Shown one piece after another: positions 43,740 to 53,627 of a stretch of DNA of 64,000 nucleotides. This DNA comes from JADGQN01 sp035315185 (GTDB lineage: Bacteria > Desulfobacterota > Syntrophorhabdia > Syntrophorhabdales > WCHB1-27), in NCBI GenBank assembly GCA_035315185.1, contig DATFYE010000008.1, positions 7,812 through 71,811 of the forward strand, read 5' to 3'. Positions within the stretch are counted from its first letter, which is position 1. Each line of letters begins with the position of its first letter. The notes beneath the pieces are model-generated. The model searched no databases. It worked only from the letters and a program-made list of their open reading frames with translations, and had not been told where the DNA came from. Made by a program: the position numbers and the translations under genes.

Positions 43740-44759
43740 ATGTATACGGAGTTCTATGGCTTTTCTGAGCGCCCCTTCGATGTCAACCCCGATCCCAAGT
43801 TTCTCCATTTGACCAGTTCCCACCGGGAAACTCTTGCATCCATGCTCTATGGTATCAGGGAGAGGAGAGGTTTTTTAGCGGTGACAGGTGAAGTCGGGAC
43901 CGGGAAGACCACGTTGATCAATGCCTTGCTGAACAGCCTGGACGACAAGGTGAAGACTGCCCATATTTTCAGGAAGTGCACCACTGTCCATGAGCTTCTG
44001 CGGGCTATCCTTTATGAGTTCGGCGTCTCAACTAAGAGCAGGGACCGATTCGCATTGTGGCAGCGACTCAATGAGTACCTTCTTGAGATAGCCGCCAAAC
44101 GTGAGTTTGCAGTCCTGATTATCGATGAAGCGCAGAATCTGTCCACCGGGATGCTTGAAGAGATACGCACACTCTCCAACCTGGAAACCCAGAAAACCAA
44201 GCTGCTGCAAATCATTCTCGTCGGCCAACCCGAGCTCGATGCCAAGCTGGACTCGGAACAACTGCGCCAGCTCAGGCAGAGGATAAGCATACGCCGAAAA
44301 ATTGTGCCGCTCGGCAACGACGAAGTTGAAGCATACATCAGCCACCGTCTCAAACTCGTCGGTGGAGTTATTTACACACTCTTTACGCGCGACGCAATTT
44401 CTCTTATCATTCGACACTCGAAGGGGATTCCGCGGGTCATCAATATGATGTGTGATAATGCTTTTCTTGTCGGCTATGCGCTTGGCCAGAAAAGAGTCGA
44501 TGGGACTGTCATCCGGGAGGTCATAAAGGATATGGAAAGTGAGTTATCTCCTTCCGAAGAGTCCCACAGTGCTGTTGGTAGTTCTGGTGTCCAGGTTCTC
44601 GTTCGGGAGGGAGGCGGTTTTTTTGGTGCGTTTAGATTGTTGTTACGTGCTCTTTTGGAGAATCCCTGGGGACGATTGGGGCGCGACGCGTTTGACCCAG
44701 CCTCCCGTATCGCTGGCTCTCGTACCTCCAGACTACATCAGGGACAAGAGGGGGAATAA
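43740..44759 (+). CDS. ExeA-like ATPase of the exopolysaccharide locus type
   Basis: 339-residue AAA ATPase from the ATG at 43740, preceded by GGAGGT. Walker A GEVGTGKT is at 50-57, Walker B LIIDEAQN near 125, and RQRISIRRKIVPL a likely sensor/arginine region. Its opening MYTEFYGFSERPFDVNPDPKF is the signature of the ExeA/GspA-like family that accompanies Wzz and tyrosine-kinase genes in exopolysaccharide loci, including PEP-CTERM/exosortase loci. No exosortase gene is in the window. The C-terminal 60 residues are low-complexity and probably exposed. Confidence 0.87.
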   Translation: MYTEFYGFSERPFDVNPDPKFLHLTSSHRETLASMLYGIRERRGFLAVTGEVGTGKTTLINALLNSLDDKVKTAHIFRKCTTVHELLRAILYEFGVSTKSRDRFALWQRLNEYLLEIAAKREFAVLIIDEAQNLSTGMLEEIRTLSNLETQKTKLLQIILVGQPELDAKLDSEQLRQLRQRISIRRKIVPLGNDEVEAYISHRLKLVGGVIYTLFTRDAISLIIRHSKGIPRVINMMCDNAFLVGYALGQKRVDGTVIREVIKDMESELSPSEESHSAVGSSGVQVLVREGGGFFGAFRLLLRALLENPWGRLGRDAFDPASRIAGSRTSRLHQGQEGE

Positions 44760-44761
44760 AC

Positions 44762-45511
44762 ATGGGAAGAACTTTCGAAGCCCTCGTAAGGGCGGAAAAG
44801 GATAGTAAGCTAAGGCGAGAGGAACTGGCCCCGTTTGAGCCAAAGGTCAATCTCCAGCCCTACGCGCCTTTCAGACTTTCGGTCTCTCAACAAGCTTCGG
44901 AAGAGTATCAGGGACTGAAGCACAGCCTGCGTTCCCTGTTACCCGAACCTAAGGGCAAAGTACTTATGTTTGTCAGCTCAACGCATGGCGAGGGAACTTC
45001 AACGGTTGTCGCCACATTTGGTACTGTCCTGGCATCTTCCGGAGAGAGTGTGATGCTCGTCGATGCGAACCTGAGGAAACCGTCACTGCATGACATGTTC
45101 AGTATTGAAAGGGCGGGTGGTGTTACCGAGTTGCTGTTGGGTGCCACAGAGGTGAAGGACGTGATGAAGAAAACCCGTTTCAGCAACCTGTTCATCATCA
45201 CTGGCGGGGTTCCACCGTCAAATCTATCCCTTGCCCTGAGTTCAAAAAGTGTTTGCCACATGATCGGCCGGTTGAAGAGGGAGGCCGGTTGGATACTCCT
45301 CGACGCTCCGCCCGTGAATGAATTTACCGATGCACTAACCTTGTGCTCGGAGATTGACGGGACTGTGCTTGTCGTTCAGGCGGAAAAAACAAAGTGGGAA
45401 GTAGCGCTAAGGGCAAAACAGAGACTCGATGATGCGAAGACGAACGTTTTTGGTGTCGTGTTGAACAGGCGAAAACTACATATCCCCGAGCGGATATACA
45501 AACTACTGTAA
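44762..45511 (+). CDS. CpsD/CapB-like tyrosine-kinase homologue with altered P-loop
   Basis: 249 residues. The MinD-like ATPase begins VLMFVSSTHGEGTSTVVATF, in which Thr79 replaces the Lys usual in the P-loop GEGKST; the Walker A' region VMLVDANLRKP (97-107) and LLDAPP (Walker B) are retained. The C-terminus ends RKLHIPERIYKLL with one Tyr, so the autophosphorylated tyrosine cluster is missing. Such GEGTST forms occur in some deltaproteobacterial loci. It may act as a Wzz-associated regulator without typical kinase activity. Confidence 0.82.
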   Translation: MGRTFEALVRAEKDSKLRREELAPFEPKVNLQPYAPFRLSVSQQASEEYQGLKHSLRSLLPEPKGKVLMFVSSTHGEGTSTVVATFGTVLASSGESVMLVDANLRKPSLHDMFSIERAGGVTELLLGATEVKDVMKKTRFSNLFIITGGVPPSNLSLALSSKSVCHMIGRLKREAGWILLDAPPVNEFTDALTLCSEIDGTVLVVQAEKTKWEVALRAKQRLDDAKTNVFGVVLNRRKLHIPERIYKLL

Positions 45512-45524
45512 TGATTTTCCAAGA

Positions 45525-47006
45525 GTGGATGCCAGCCGACGTGTTCCATCACAACGAGCCGTAGCCATGCTATCCCGCCGCCGCCAAATCCTGATTTCCG
45601 CCTTTAAAGTAATCGACCTCTTAATGGTCACTGTTTGGTTTCTGATAAGCGCTGTTTTGGAGTCCCGTGAAGTCAGGGTTGCATTCACTGATTTCCTTTC
45701 CATGCGCATCAGTGTGCAGAATTTTGCTATCTTTTTGGGGTTCCTGTTCGCCTCGCACACAAGCTTCAGGCTTTTCAATTTGTATCAGTCAAGGAGGCTC
45801 TCTACAAGGAATAATGAAGTGGTGGACGTTTTCAAGGCAAGCACCATGGCTGTGGCCATACTGGCCGCGACCGCGCAAGTGCTACGGATCCGCATGGTTA
45901 CGCCACTGTTTCTGAGTGTCTTCTGGGTTGGGAGCACCGGCTCCATGGTCTTGAGCCGTACTATCATGAGAGCTGCACTTGCTGCTCTAAGAAGGCGAGG
46001 CAGGAACCTTCGTACCGTACTCGTTGTGGGAGCAAACTCCCGAGGCGTCCACTTCGCCCGGAAGCTCGAATCCCAACCTGAATTGGGTTACAGGGTGGCA
46101 GGGTTTGTTGATGAGCGGGATCGTGCCGATACTGAGACGTTCAAGCGGTCAGGATACCGCCTGGTGGCCGATTTAGAGGACTTCGCGGTTTATCTCAGGG
46201 CCCACGTGGTTGACGAGGTTGCAGTTTTTCTACCGTTAAAATCGCTTTACCTGGAGTCAGCAAAGATAATAGCTGTGTGTGAAGAACATGGCATCGCGGT
46301 AAGGGTTCCGGTTCAATCCTTCAACCTGACTTTGGGAAAAGCAGAGGTAGAACCCTTGGAAAGTGATCCGGTGGTGACAATTTATACAGGAGCCATGCAC
46401 GGCTTCGCAGTATTTATGAAGCGGTTGCTCGATATCACTATTTCAGTCATTTTGTTTTTGATGCTCCTGCCCGTCTTTGGTGCTGTTGCGCTCCTGATTA
46501 AAGGTACTTCGAAGGGGCCGGTATTGTTCGCCCAGGAACGGCTTGGACTCAATAAGCGATTGTTCAGGGTTTACAAGTTCAGGACCATGGTCCACGGCGC
46601 CGAAAAAATACTGACCGAGCTTGAGCACCTCAATGAAGCAGGCGGGCCGGTCTTTAAGATGAAGCGTGACCCACGCATGACAAGACTTGGAAAATTCCTG
46701 CGAAAGACAAGCATCGACGAACTGCCGCAGCTCTTTAATGTTCTCAAGGGGGATATGAGTTTGGTGGGGCCAAGGCCCCTTCCCGTGCGGGACTATGAAG
46801 GCTTTAATCAGGACTGGCACCGGCGCCGTTTCAGCGTTCGCCCGGGCATCACCTGCTTGTGGCAGGTTAATGGTCGGAGTTCCGTTCCGTTTCAGAAATG
46901 GATGGAGCTGGACATGGAGTACATCGATAGGTGGTCTCTCTGGCTGGATTTCAAAATCGTCTTGAAGACCATCCCGGCTGTGTTGAAAGGTGCCGGAGCT
47001 TCATAA
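45525..47006 (+). CDS. Undecaprenyl-phosphate sugar-1-phosphate transferase (WcaJ/WbaP type)
   Basis: 493-residue initiating transferase. The N-terminal half has four to five membrane segments and a flavin-like VVGANSRGVHFARKL domain (about 165-180). The catalytic half includes FKRLLDITISVILFLMLLPVF-type membrane helix (about 305-325), RVYKFRTMVH, DELPQLFNVLKGDMSLVGPR and RPGITCLWQVNG. Contrast the 200-residue version at 8956: the cluster therefore has its own initiation step. GTG start at 45525; ATG 45567 is an alternative. Confidence 0.88.
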   Translation: MDASRRVPSQRAVAMLSRRRQILISAFKVIDLLMVTVWFLISAVLESREVRVAFTDFLSMRISVQNFAIFLGFLFASHTSFRLFNLYQSRRLSTRNNEVVDVFKASTMAVAILAATAQVLRIRMVTPLFLSVFWVGSTGSMVLSRTIMRAALAALRRRGRNLRTVLVVGANSRGVHFARKLESQPELGYRVAGFVDERDRADTETFKRSGYRLVADLEDFAVYLRAHVVDEVAVFLPLKSLYLESAKIIAVCEEHGIAVRVPVQSFNLTLGKAEVEPLESDPVVTIYTGAMHGFAVFMKRLLDITISVILFLMLLPVFGAVALLIKGTSKGPVLFAQERLGLNKRLFRVYKFRTMVHGAEKILTELEHLNEAGGPVFKMKRDPRMTRLGKFLRKTSIDELPQLFNVLKGDMSLVGPRPLPVRDYEGFNQDWHRRRFSVRPGITCLWQVNGRSSVPFQKWMELDMEYIDRWSLWLDFKIVLKTIPAVLKGAGAS

Positions 47007-47013
47007 TTTTATT

Positions 47014-48240
47014 ATGATAGACATCTCGCGAAGCGGCTGTTCCCATAGTCTTGTGCCGGCCGGCGTGTGGAAGGTCTACCAGAAACGCTGGATGAGTGAG
47101 GAATACACGCCCGGCCTGGTTTCGGTCATAATCCCCACGCACAACTGCGCTCGCTTCCTGGGTGAGGCTATGGACTCGGTTTTGGCGCAGACCTACCGGC
47201 CCATCGAGCTTATCGTCGTGGACGACGGTTCGACCGACAACACTGGGTCCGTGCTGGAGGAGTGGGGCAGGAATGTCCGTAGAGACAGGATGATTCATTT
47301 CCGAACCTTTTGTCAGGAGCAGAGGGGCGCCCCGGCGGCCCGCAACAAGGGCTTGATAGAGTCTCAGGGTGAGTACATCCAGTTCCTGGATGCCGATGAT
47401 ATACTCTCGCCTGGTAAAATGGCCTCTCAGGTCTCCATCCTCTCCGGGTCTGGAGGAGGGGAAAAGGCCGCGTATGGTCCCTGGCGCCACTTTGTCACGT
47501 CCGGGAACCGCATACTGGTATATAACCCCCAGTACGGGGTCAGTGAAGGAGAATGGCTCAAGCAATGGCTATCAGGCTGGTTTGTGCCGCCCCATTCACT
47601 GCTTTGGATGCGATCCGACGTGATAAGGTTGGGACCCTGGGATGAGAGTTCGGCGCCTGACGATGACGGTGAGTATGCCATGCGCTATCTGGCGTCGGGC
47701 GGCCGATTGATCTTCTGTCCGGAGATGTGGGTATATTATCGCCAGAATCCAAACGTGGCGCTATTTGGAAACAGCCTCAGCGGTCGGCGTACGGCGAGTT
47801 CAATACGTGCAAGAATCCGCGTAGCTCGGCGCATGGAGAGATTTTTGGCCGAAACAGGCCTGTTGGATGACGAGTACAGCCGTGCGCTGTCTCATCGTTA
47901 CTATGGGATTGCGAAGAACTATACCACGGGAAACCGGCTTCTCCGACGGCTCTGCCTGCGCGACTTCAGGCGTCTTTCCCGGGATGGCAATGCTCCTGGT
48001 ACATCTCGGCATCGCGTGCTGGCACGGCTGTTCGGGTTTGTCCTCACTCAGAAACTTCGTTTCTTGATCTTAGGTGTGCTCCGCATCCCAACCCAGTTTC
48101 CAGCGGCGTCAGTCCGCACGATAGAAGAACTGCGCACGTTCGATCGACCCGCCTCGCAGGAACCCCTGGGGTCTCTTGTGAGTCGATACCATTCTCCCGG
48201 GACAGGAACAGAGAGGGGGGCTGTCTACCGCCACCATTAA
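47014..48240 (+). CDS. Glycosyltransferase family 2
   Basis: GT-A enzyme, about 408 residues from the ATG at 47014; ATG 47092 is the other plausible start and would place VSVIIPTHNCARFLGEAM closer to the N-terminus. Motifs: VVDDGSTDNT, FLDADDIL (DxD), APDDDGEYAMRYLAS (ED-like region). The C-terminal 130 residues are basic and may associate with the membrane. Sugar specificity unknown. Confidence 0.85.
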   Translation: MIDISRSGCSHSLVPAGVWKVYQKRWMSEEYTPGLVSVIIPTHNCARFLGEAMDSVLAQTYRPIELIVVDDGSTDNTGSVLEEWGRNVRRDRMIHFRTFCQEQRGAPAARNKGLIESQGEYIQFLDADDILSPGKMASQVSILSGSGGGEKAAYGPWRHFVTSGNRILVYNPQYGVSEGEWLKQWLSGWFVPPHSLLWMRSDVIRLGPWDESSAPDDDGEYAMRYLASGGRLIFCPEMWVYYRQNPNVALFGNSLSGRRTASSIRARIRVARRMERFLAETGLLDDEYSRALSHRYYGIAKNYTTGNRLLRRLCLRDFRRLSRDGNAPGTSRHRVLARLFGFVLTQKLRFLILGVLRIPTQFPAASVRTIEELRTFDRPASQEPLGSLVSRYHSPGTGTERGAVYRHH

Positions 48241-48244
48241 ATTG

Positions 48245-49546
48245 ATGGACGGGTTGCATACCATCGCGAGCCTGCGAGACACAAGATGGTGGCTCTTCTG
48301 GGCCGCCGTCGTGTTGGGCCTCGGCGTATTCTGGTTCATAGAGGGACACGATTTGCTCTGGGGTGCTCGAGACTGGACCGAAGTAACAGAAGCCTCAGTC
48401 CAGGTCGAGGAGGGCAGCGCGCCGCGCCGCGTCAGTCTTCTTATCCTCGGCGCTTTTGGGGTATTCAGCCTCTTGCGACGTGAGCGGAAACCTTGGCATG
48501 CCCAAAGCTTGTTGACCTGGCTTGCGCTCTTCTTTCTTCTCTGGGCCCTTATCAGTCTCGCATGGACTGAGGATGTCGGCATGACTTTCCGCAGACTGCT
48601 TGTGCTTGCGATGTTCTGTCTCGGGGCCATTGGGCTCGCCGAGAGTTTTTCCGTCCCTGCCATTGTCTTAATGGTCTTTGTCGTAACAGGCGTTTATCTA
48701 ACTGTAGGCTTTGCAGCTGAAGCGGCGCTGGGCACATTCCTTCCGCTCGATCCTGACTACCGTTTTGCAGGCACAATGCATCCGAACCATCAAGGCATGA
48801 ACTGCGCTTTACTGCTTGTCAGCGCGCTGTTTCTTGCAAAGCATGCGAAGCGCATGCCAAGGGCTCTGGTTTTGAGTGCAGCGGGGGTGGCGTTTGTGTT
48901 CCTTTTTCTCACAAAGTCTAGAGCCTCTCTTGGAGGTGCCATCCTCTCTCTTCTAGTATACTGGGCCCTGGTGGTTCCAGGATCGCGAAAGGGCGTTCTG
49001 CTTCTTGTCGCGGGAATAATTTCTATTATCATTATTTTTTTCCTTGGTGACATCCTTTTCTATCGGTTAGGAGAGAGTATGTTGCTTGGTCGGTCAGATG
49101 ATCCGGATTCCGTTTCCATGCTGACGGGGCGAATTCCACTCTGGAAGGTGTGTATTGAACAGATAGCCATGCGACCGTTTCAGGGATATGGCTACGGTGC
49201 CTTTTGGACCCCTCAGCACATTTATGAGATTTCTGCGTCAGAGGATTGGGGAGTGGCGGAGGCGCACTCAGCCTACGTTGAACTTGCGCTCGGCGTGGGG
49301 CTCATGGGCGCGATTACCTGGGTGCTCATTCTGTTCTTCGGGATTAGAAGGGCTTTTGCGAGGGGCGAGGTCTTGGAAAACAGTGGGCACCATTTTCTGG
49401 GAGTTCTGCTCTTGTTTAGTGCTTTGGATGGCGTCCTGGAATCAGGCCCCGTCGGCCCGACTCTGCTCTATCTTTTTAATATTGTGGCGGTCCTGTATCT
49501 CGGCTTTTATCAGGCGCGAGCAGTAGCCCAGATTAAGGGGACATAA
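48245..49546 (+). CDS. O-antigen polymerase/ligase-type membrane protein (Wzy/WaaL-like)
   Basis: 433-residue multi-pass protein of the Wzy_C/O-antigen-ligase superfamily. It has 10-12 hydrophobic segments. The large periplasmic loop bears GTMHPNHQGMNCALL (about 175-190), LTGRIPLW (about 295) and AHSAYVELALGVGLMG (about 340), all family features including the conserved His. It may polymerise repeat units or link glycan to lipid A or protein. It is the only such protein in the window, yet there are two Wzx flippases. Confidence 0.86.
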   Translation: MDGLHTIASLRDTRWWLFWAAVVLGLGVFWFIEGHDLLWGARDWTEVTEASVQVEEGSAPRRVSLLILGAFGVFSLLRRERKPWHAQSLLTWLALFFLLWALISLAWTEDVGMTFRRLLVLAMFCLGAIGLAESFSVPAIVLMVFVVTGVYLTVGFAAEAALGTFLPLDPDYRFAGTMHPNHQGMNCALLLVSALFLAKHAKRMPRALVLSAAGVAFVFLFLTKSRASLGGAILSLLVYWALVVPGSRKGVLLLVAGIISIIIIFFLGDILFYRLGESMLLGRSDDPDSVSMLTGRIPLWKVCIEQIAMRPFQGYGYGAFWTPQHIYEISASEDWGVAEAHSAYVELALGVGLMGAITWVLILFFGIRRAFARGEVLENSGHHFLGVLLLFSALDGVLESGPVGPTLLYLFNIVAVLYLGFYQARAVAQIKGT

Positions 49547-49547
49547 C

Positions 49548-50573
49548 GTGGGCTTGGCCAGGCCAGATATTACGGTAATTGTGTGCACGTACAATAGGTC
49601 GGAGATGTTGCACCGTGCGTTAAGGAGCCTCGTAGGTCAGGAGACCGACGGGTCATTCTCATACGAAATCCTGGTAATTGATGACGCTTCAACCGATGAT
49701 ACCAGGAGCCGTGTCCGAGAAGTCTCATTGTGCTCGGAGACACCCATACGGTATTCTCTCGGCGAAGGGAAAGGAATTGCCTGTGCGAGAAACAAAGGGC
49801 TCAAAGAATCGTTTAGCGAGTGGGTAGCCTTTTTCGATGACGACCAACTCGCAGAACCGGCCTGGCTTGAGGAACTGTTAGCATGTGCACGTGAAGCCAA
49901 AGCAGAATGCGTGGGTGGAAGAAGACTGTTGGATCTGTCGGAAGACGAGCTTACACGGCTCTCGCCGACGTGTCGCAACATTCTCGGTGAAGTGGACCTT
50001 GGCAAGAAGCAGAGGAAGTGCTGGCGGAAGGAGTACCCTGCTGCGGGCAACATCCTTTTGAGGCGCAAGATCTTTGATGCTGTGGGTGGGTTTGATGAAT
50101 CTTTTGGACGGGGAGGTGAAGATACAGAACTTGCTCAAAGAATGCGAAGGGTAGGGATTATTGCATGGTATGCACCGGCGGCCGTCGCGTGGCACATGAT
50201 CCCGACCTATCGCCTGAGAGCGGAGTACCTGGTATGGGCCTCGCAGCGCGCAGGGGACAACTTCGCTTACAGGGACTATCTCGAATGGGGACTTTTCAGA
50301 ACGACGCTCGCCTGTACTGCCCGGATAGGTCAGGCCATACTGATCACCATGCCGATCTTAATCTGGGGCTGGCTAAAGGCGGACGATACAAGACTACTGG
50401 GACAGAAATGTTTGCTATGGCGGACTGCGGGCTACGCGGTGCACACCCTTCATCTACTCATGCCCCGACTGTTTAACCCTGAACGTTTTTTTGGTCGCTT
50501 GGAGTTCCGGAAAGAACGGAGAATATTTTCCACGAGCTCCAATGCCCCCGAAAGAGCGATGGAGAAGTCCTGA
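49548..50573 (+). CDS. Glycosyltransferase family 2
   Basis: 341-residue GT-A enzyme, GTG start one base after the upstream stop. Motifs: TVIVCTYNRSEMLHRAL, VIDDASTDDT, ARNKGLKES, FFDDDQLAE (DxD) and GRGGEDTELAQRM (catalytic region). Two hydrophobic segments near 255-275 suggest membrane anchoring. Specificity unknown. Confidence 0.87.
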   Translation: MGLARPDITVIVCTYNRSEMLHRALRSLVGQETDGSFSYEILVIDDASTDDTRSRVREVSLCSETPIRYSLGEGKGIACARNKGLKESFSEWVAFFDDDQLAEPAWLEELLACAREAKAECVGGRRLLDLSEDELTRLSPTCRNILGEVDLGKKQRKCWRKEYPAAGNILLRRKIFDAVGGFDESFGRGGEDTELAQRMRRVGIIAWYAPAAVAWHMIPTYRLRAEYLVWASQRAGDNFAYRDYLEWGLFRTTLACTARIGQAILITMPILIWGWLKADDTRLLGQKCLLWRTAGYAVHTLHLLMPRLFNPERFFGRLEFRKERRIFSTSSNAPERAMEKS

Positions 50574-50591
50574 GGGGTCAATTTCGCCGTT

Positions 50592-51773
50592 ATGCAAATT
50601 ATCTATTTGAGCACTTTGTATCCTCCTGCGATTGGAGGATCTCAGTTACATCTCCATCAGCTTGCAAGAGTAATGAGGGATCTGGGAAATGACGTAAAAG
50701 TTATCACGCTTACGTCAAGATACCGAACGGACTGGCTTCGGCTCTCCACTGTGTTTCCAGAAAGGCCGTCATCGTACGAGTATGATGGAATTTCGGTGAA
50801 CAAGATAGGTTTTGACAAACTAACAAGAGTAAAGGTAGCCCCATGGGCTTCTGTATATTATCTATTTATGAGTCGGGCGGTTAAGGAGATAGCCCCGTAC
50901 TTGTTTGGTCACATCGAAAGGGCCGCCAATGACGCTACAATAGTGCATGCTACGAGGAATGGACGAGAGTTTCTGGCCAGGGCGGGACTGAATTTTGCTC
51001 GGACAAAAAATATTCCCTTTGTCTTGACGCCAAACCATCACCCGCGCTGGAAGGGATTCCTATATAGGGAGTACGATAAGATTTATCGAGAAGCAGACGC
51101 TGTTATAGCACTTACTGAGGCGGAAAAAGAAACTTTGATTGAAGAAAAAGGCGTAGAAGAGGCTCGAATCCACGTAACCGGTATCGGTCCTATTCTCGCC
51201 AAAGAATATTCCGCGGATGAATTCAGAAGAGAATATAACATTGAAAGTAAATATGTTCTTTATCTAGGCCAGCAGGTAAAGTATAAAGGAATCGAAGCTG
51301 TCATTAGGGCAGCATCAATTGTGTGGGAGAAGCATCCAGATACTGCGTTTGTCTTCATTGGGCCACAAACTAACTATTCAAAAGCCCTGTTCAAGAAAGT
51401 CAGAGATAAAAGGATCATAAGCTTGGGTCCGGTGGATCTAGAAACCAAAACATCAGCCATAGCTGGCTGCGAGTTCATTTGTTTACCATCGGCCCAGGAA
51501 AGCTTTGGTGGCGTTTATGTAGAAGCATGGTCGCTGAGGAAAACGGTCATTGGGGGGAATATACCTTCCATAGCATCACTCATCGAGCATGGCAGGGACG
51601 GTTTTCTATCAAGCCAGGACCCTAAAGAACTAGCAGAGAATATTATTTGTCTCCTTTCGGCTCCGGACATGGCCGGTAGTATGGGAAATGCTGGCTGGAA
51701 GAAGGTAATGGAAAGATACACTTGGGAAATGCTAGGAGCGAAAACGGAATCCATATACGAGATGCTTTGTTAG
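50592..51773 (+). CDS. Glycosyltransferase family 4 (GT-B)
   Basis: 393-residue GT-B enzyme. The N-terminal loop GGSQLHLHQLARVM is typical of GT4. In the C-terminal domain VLYLGQQVKYKGIEAVIRA is followed by CLPSAQESFGGVYVEAWSL (E-x7-E) and GGNIPSIASLIEHGRDG. Its base composition is noticeably AT-richer than the preceding genes, possibly from recent transfer. Donor unknown. Confidence 0.88.
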   Translation: MQIIYLSTLYPPAIGGSQLHLHQLARVMRDLGNDVKVITLTSRYRTDWLRLSTVFPERPSSYEYDGISVNKIGFDKLTRVKVAPWASVYYLFMSRAVKEIAPYLFGHIERAANDATIVHATRNGREFLARAGLNFARTKNIPFVLTPNHHPRWKGFLYREYDKIYREADAVIALTEAEKETLIEEKGVEEARIHVTGIGPILAKEYSADEFRREYNIESKYVLYLGQQVKYKGIEAVIRAASIVWEKHPDTAFVFIGPQTNYSKALFKKVRDKRIISLGPVDLETKTSAIAGCEFICLPSAQESFGGVYVEAWSLRKTVIGGNIPSIASLIEHGRDGFLSSQDPKELAENIICLLSAPDMAGSMGNAGWKKVMERYTWEMLGAKTESIYEMLC

Positions 51774-51808
51774 AGAATGAAGAGAATATCGGTCGATTAG
51801 CTTAATTC

Positions 51809-52789
51809 ATGAAAAGGTACAAAATATTTATTGATCGGCTTAACCATAATTATCTTGAAAAGTTAAAAAAAGGCCTTTCCTTTACCAACATAGGATCGAG
51901 AGTCAGGCCGGGAAACCCAATATTTATCAAGCCGAATTTGACCTATCCCCATTACAAAAAGGGAGTAATGACGAGCCCCGAATTCATTGAATATTTGATT
52001 ATTGCACTTAAAGACTATTCAAAAAACATCATAATAGGAGAAGCTGATGGCGGTGGATACAATAGATTTTCAATGGATGAGGTTTTTGAGGCGACAGGCC
52101 TTAGATCCATAGCGAAACAGCATAGAGTTGAGCTCGTGAACCTATCCAAGCTCCCTTCACGTGACATCAGTTTTGATTACAAACACAAACATTTCACAAT
52201 CCCTCTTCCACGCCTTCTTCTGGATGAGGTCCAGTTGGTCATTACCGTGCCGGTGCCAAAGGTTCATACAAACACAGGTATTAGCATTTCAATCAAGAAT
52301 CAATGGGGGTGCATACAAGAGCCCGCGCTGAGGCTAAAGCTTCATCCCTATTTCGCGAAGGTCATCAAAGAGATAAACGAAGCGCTACGGGTCGGGATCG
52401 CGGTGATAGACGGTAGGTACGGACTAAACAGAAACGGGCCCATGAGAGGCGACGTTGAGGAACTGGGGTGGTTGTTAATAGCAGACGACATTACAGGGGC
52501 GGATGTCGCTTGCTGCGCGCTTATGGGCATTGACCCTTTGTCTGTAAAATATCTTCGCTCTTACAATGACCATGAACCCCTTCCGACGCTGGATATGTTT
52601 GAGTTCAACCAGGATTACACGCAGTTCATTGGCCCAAAGTTTTACCTGAAACGGGATGTTTGGGACTATCCAGGATACTTTGCTTTTCGTTCGCGGTTCC
52701 TGGCATACCTGGCTTATCACTCCAAACTGGCACACCTTCTTCACAAGCTGCTCTATCTGTTCAGGGAAAAGTTCTACGACCACGGCTAG
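51809..52789 (+). CDS. DUF362-domain protein
   Basis: 326-residue protein with the DUF362 signature regions: FIKPNLTYPHYKKGVMTSPE, IGEADGGGYNRF and VPVPKVHTNTGISISIKNQWG. DUF362 proteins have no established general activity; several are found in glycan loci, and others carry iron-sulfur domains, which this one lacks. AT-rich like its neighbour. Placed between a GT4 and a WecG-type gene. Confidence 0.82.
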   Translation: MKRYKIFIDRLNHNYLEKLKKGLSFTNIGSRVRPGNPIFIKPNLTYPHYKKGVMTSPEFIEYLIIALKDYSKNIIIGEADGGGYNRFSMDEVFEATGLRSIAKQHRVELVNLSKLPSRDISFDYKHKHFTIPLPRLLLDEVQLVITVPVPKVHTNTGISISIKNQWGCIQEPALRLKLHPYFAKVIKEINEALRVGIAVIDGRYGLNRNGPMRGDVEELGWLLIADDITGADVACCALMGIDPLSVKYLRSYNDHEPLPTLDMFEFNQDYTQFIGPKFYLKRDVWDYPGYFAFRSRFLAYLAYHSKLAHLLHKLLYLFREKFYDHG

Positions 52790-52790
52790 G

Positions 52791-53591
52791 ATGACGAATG
52801 GGGTTTGGCACATGGAAGATCATCACATAGATATATGGCCACACAAGCACAACATCATAGGGGTTAACGTAAGTGCCATCACCTATGATGAAGCATTGCC
52901 CGTGGTAATTAAGGCCGCAAAGGCAAGGAAGTCAGTCTCTGTATCGCACCTAGCTGTACATGGTCTCGTTACAGGATCTCAAGAGACACAGTTCAGATCC
53001 GTGCTGAATGAGTTTGATATCATAGCGCCTGACGGGCAACCGGTGAGACTCGCGTTGAACCTCTTATACGGGACGAAACTGCCGGATCGCTGTTACGGAC
53101 CTGAATTCATGAGCCGTCTCTGTCAGCGTGCAGCAAAGGAGAGGATTGGAGTCTATCTGTATGGGAGTCAGGTTCCCGTTGTCGAGGCCCTGAGGCGCAA
53201 TTTGATTGCGCGCTTCCCCGGGCTCCGGATTGTCGGCTGCGAGCCCTCAATCTTCAGGCCTCTCACCGGAGCCGAAGATAAAGCTTTGGTACAGCGAATC
53301 AACGACAGTGGAGCGGGCATTGTTTTTCTCGGTCTGGGATGCCCGCTGCAGGAAAAGTTTGCCCATCAGCACAAGGGAAAGATCAATGCAGTCATGGTTT
53401 GCGTCGGTGCTGCTTTTGATTTTCATTCGGGTAACAAAAGAATGGCTCCGGAATGGATGCAGAGGTGCGCGCTCGAATGGGCCTTTCGTCTTTCTCAAGA
53501 ACCTAGGCGGCTTTGGCGAAGATATCTGCCTACGAATACCCTGTTTCTATCAAAATTGCTTTTGCAGTTAACCGGGCTGAAAAGCTTCTGA
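52791..53591 (+). CDS. WecG/TagA/CpsF-family glycosyltransferase (GT26)
   Basis: 266 residues from the ATG at 52791, immediately after the upstream stop; ATG 52812 is an alternative. Family features: FDIIAPDGQPVRLALN, CYGPEFMSRLCQRAA, GVYLYGS, VGCEPS and FLGLGCPLQEKFAHQHKG. GT26 enzymes transfer N-acetylmannosamine(uronic acid) to an undecaprenyl-linked sugar. Suggests an amino-mannose-type residue early in the repeat, by inference. Confidence 0.88.
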   Translation: MTNGVWHMEDHHIDIWPHKHNIIGVNVSAITYDEALPVVIKAAKARKSVSVSHLAVHGLVTGSQETQFRSVLNEFDIIAPDGQPVRLALNLLYGTKLPDRCYGPEFMSRLCQRAAKERIGVYLYGSQVPVVEALRRNLIARFPGLRIVGCEPSIFRPLTGAEDKALVQRINDSGAGIVFLGLGCPLQEKFAHQHKGKINAVMVCVGAAFDFHSGNKRMAPEWMQRCALEWAFRLSQEPRRLWRRYLPTNTLFLSKLLLQLTGLKSF

Positions 53592-53627
53592 ATCGCAATC
53601 AAATAATTTATGGGAGAGTAGACAGCC

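Noticed and set aside
43740..47006. Complete exosortase/PEP-CTERM system
   Set aside because: The ATPase, Wzz and transferase are of the type seen in such loci, but no exosortase (XrtA-like) or PEP-CTERM protein is in the window.
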